Part shown: piece by piece, positions 5,304 through 5,673 of the stretch
Numbering within the stretch: position 1 is the stretch's first letter
Layout: every line of letters begins with the position of its first letter
Position numbers and translations under genes: made by a program
The notes under the pieces: model-generated
Seen by the model: only the letters and a program-made list of their open reading frames with translations
Databases searched by the model: none
What the model was told of the DNA's origin: nothing
From: an uncultured Streptococcus sp.
GTDB taxonomy: Bacteria > Bacillota > Bacilli > Lactobacillales > Streptococcaceae
DNA: 5,673 bases
NCBI GenBank assembly: GCA_916048145.1
Contig: CAJZGT010000085.1
Location: 1 to 5,673 of the forward strand
Reading direction: 5' to 3'

Positions 5304-5673
5304 ATGCAAAAAATAGCTTTTATTTGGGATTTAGACGGGACTTTATTGGACTCTTACGAAGCGATTTTATTAGGGATTGAGGAGACTTTTGGTCAGTTTT
5401 CTATTCCTTATGATAAGGAGAAGGTGAGAGAGTTTATTCTCAAGTTTTCTGTGCAGGATTTGCTGGAGAAAGTTGCGGAAAAGAGAAAACTGGATGTGGA
5501 AGTGCTAAATCAGGTGCGTGCCCAGAATTTGGCTGAGAAGAACGCTCAGGTGGTTTTGATGCCAGGTGCGCGTGAGGTGTTGGATTGGGCAGACGAGACA
5601 GGGATTCAGCAGTTTGTCTACACTCATAAGGGAGACAATGCTCTTACCATTCTCAGAGACTTGGGGTTGGAAT
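5304..5673 (+). CDS. HAD-superfamily hydrolase, 3' end beyond window
   Basis: The first 123 codons of a haloacid dehalogenase-type phosphatase of the phosphoglycolate phosphatase-like (HAD-IA) group. Motif I is WDLDGTLLDS (8-17), with nucleophile D9 and general acid/base D11. The stretch from about 16 to 85 is the alpha-helical cap domain expected of subfamily IA. Motif II is probably T107 in FVYTHKG (104-110). Motifs III and IV, with the second lysine and the metal-binding aspartates, lie past the window end. The ATG at 5304 is 3 nt after the exporter stop, and its ribosome site AAGGA (5293-5297) is inside the exporter's last codons, so the two genes are probably cotranscribed and translationally coupled. 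The substrate is not predictable; a role linked to the exporter is only suggested by position. Confidence 0.9.
   Translation, partial: MQKIAFIWDLDGTLLDSYEAILLGIEETFGQFSIPYDKEKVREFILKFSVQDLLEKVAEKRKLDVEVLNQVRAQNLAEKNAQVVLMPGAREVLDWADETGIQQFVYTHKGDNALTILRDLGLE

Overview
The window looks like a low-GC Gram-positive chromosome, most likely Streptococcus and probably the mitis/pneumoniae group. The signs are a dense tRNA array in which no gene encodes its CCA end, extended -10 promoters (TGnTATAAT) with poor -35 boxes, AGGAGG-type ribosome binding sites, and the family types and protein lengths of the four genes. Genus and group are inferences from recognition; no database was searched.

Positions 1-1015 hold twelve tRNA genes on the + strand, in the order Val(UAC, 5' end cut off by the window), Gly(UCC), Ile(GAU), Glu(UUC), Ser(UGA), initiator fMet(CAU), Phe(GAA), Tyr(GUA), Trp(CCA), His(GUG), Gln(UUG), Leu(CAA). 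Spacers are 3-13 nt, except for a 33-nt Gly-Ile spacer that contains two small palindromes. The array ends in a hairpin/T-tract terminator at 1028-1057. Its promoter lies upstream of the window; arrays of this kind usually trail an rRNA operon, but no rRNA is visible here.

Positions 1060-2425 form an independent unit: an extended -10 promoter, a 425-residue protein of the glutamate-cysteine ligase (GCS2) type, and a modest terminator. Positions 2435-4004 form a second unit: an extended -10 promoter, thrC (threonine synthase), and a 12-bp GAAA-loop hairpin. Positions 4020-5673 hold a TTG-initiated MATE-family membrane exporter, followed 3 nt later by a HAD-superfamily hydrolase that runs off the window. 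The last two look like one translationally coupled operon. No promoter of their own is apparent, so they may depend on read-through from thrC.

The genes do not form one obvious pathway. This looks like an ordinary core chromosomal region at the end of a tRNA array, with no mobile elements, CRISPR or phage genes. I did not find a convincing undescribed system. The points most worth a second look are the orphan GCS2-type ligase with no glutathione synthetase beside it, the unusual tRNA-Phe (acceptor mismatch and G37), and the palindromic Gly-Ile spacer whose second hairpin takes in the first bases of tRNA-Ile.
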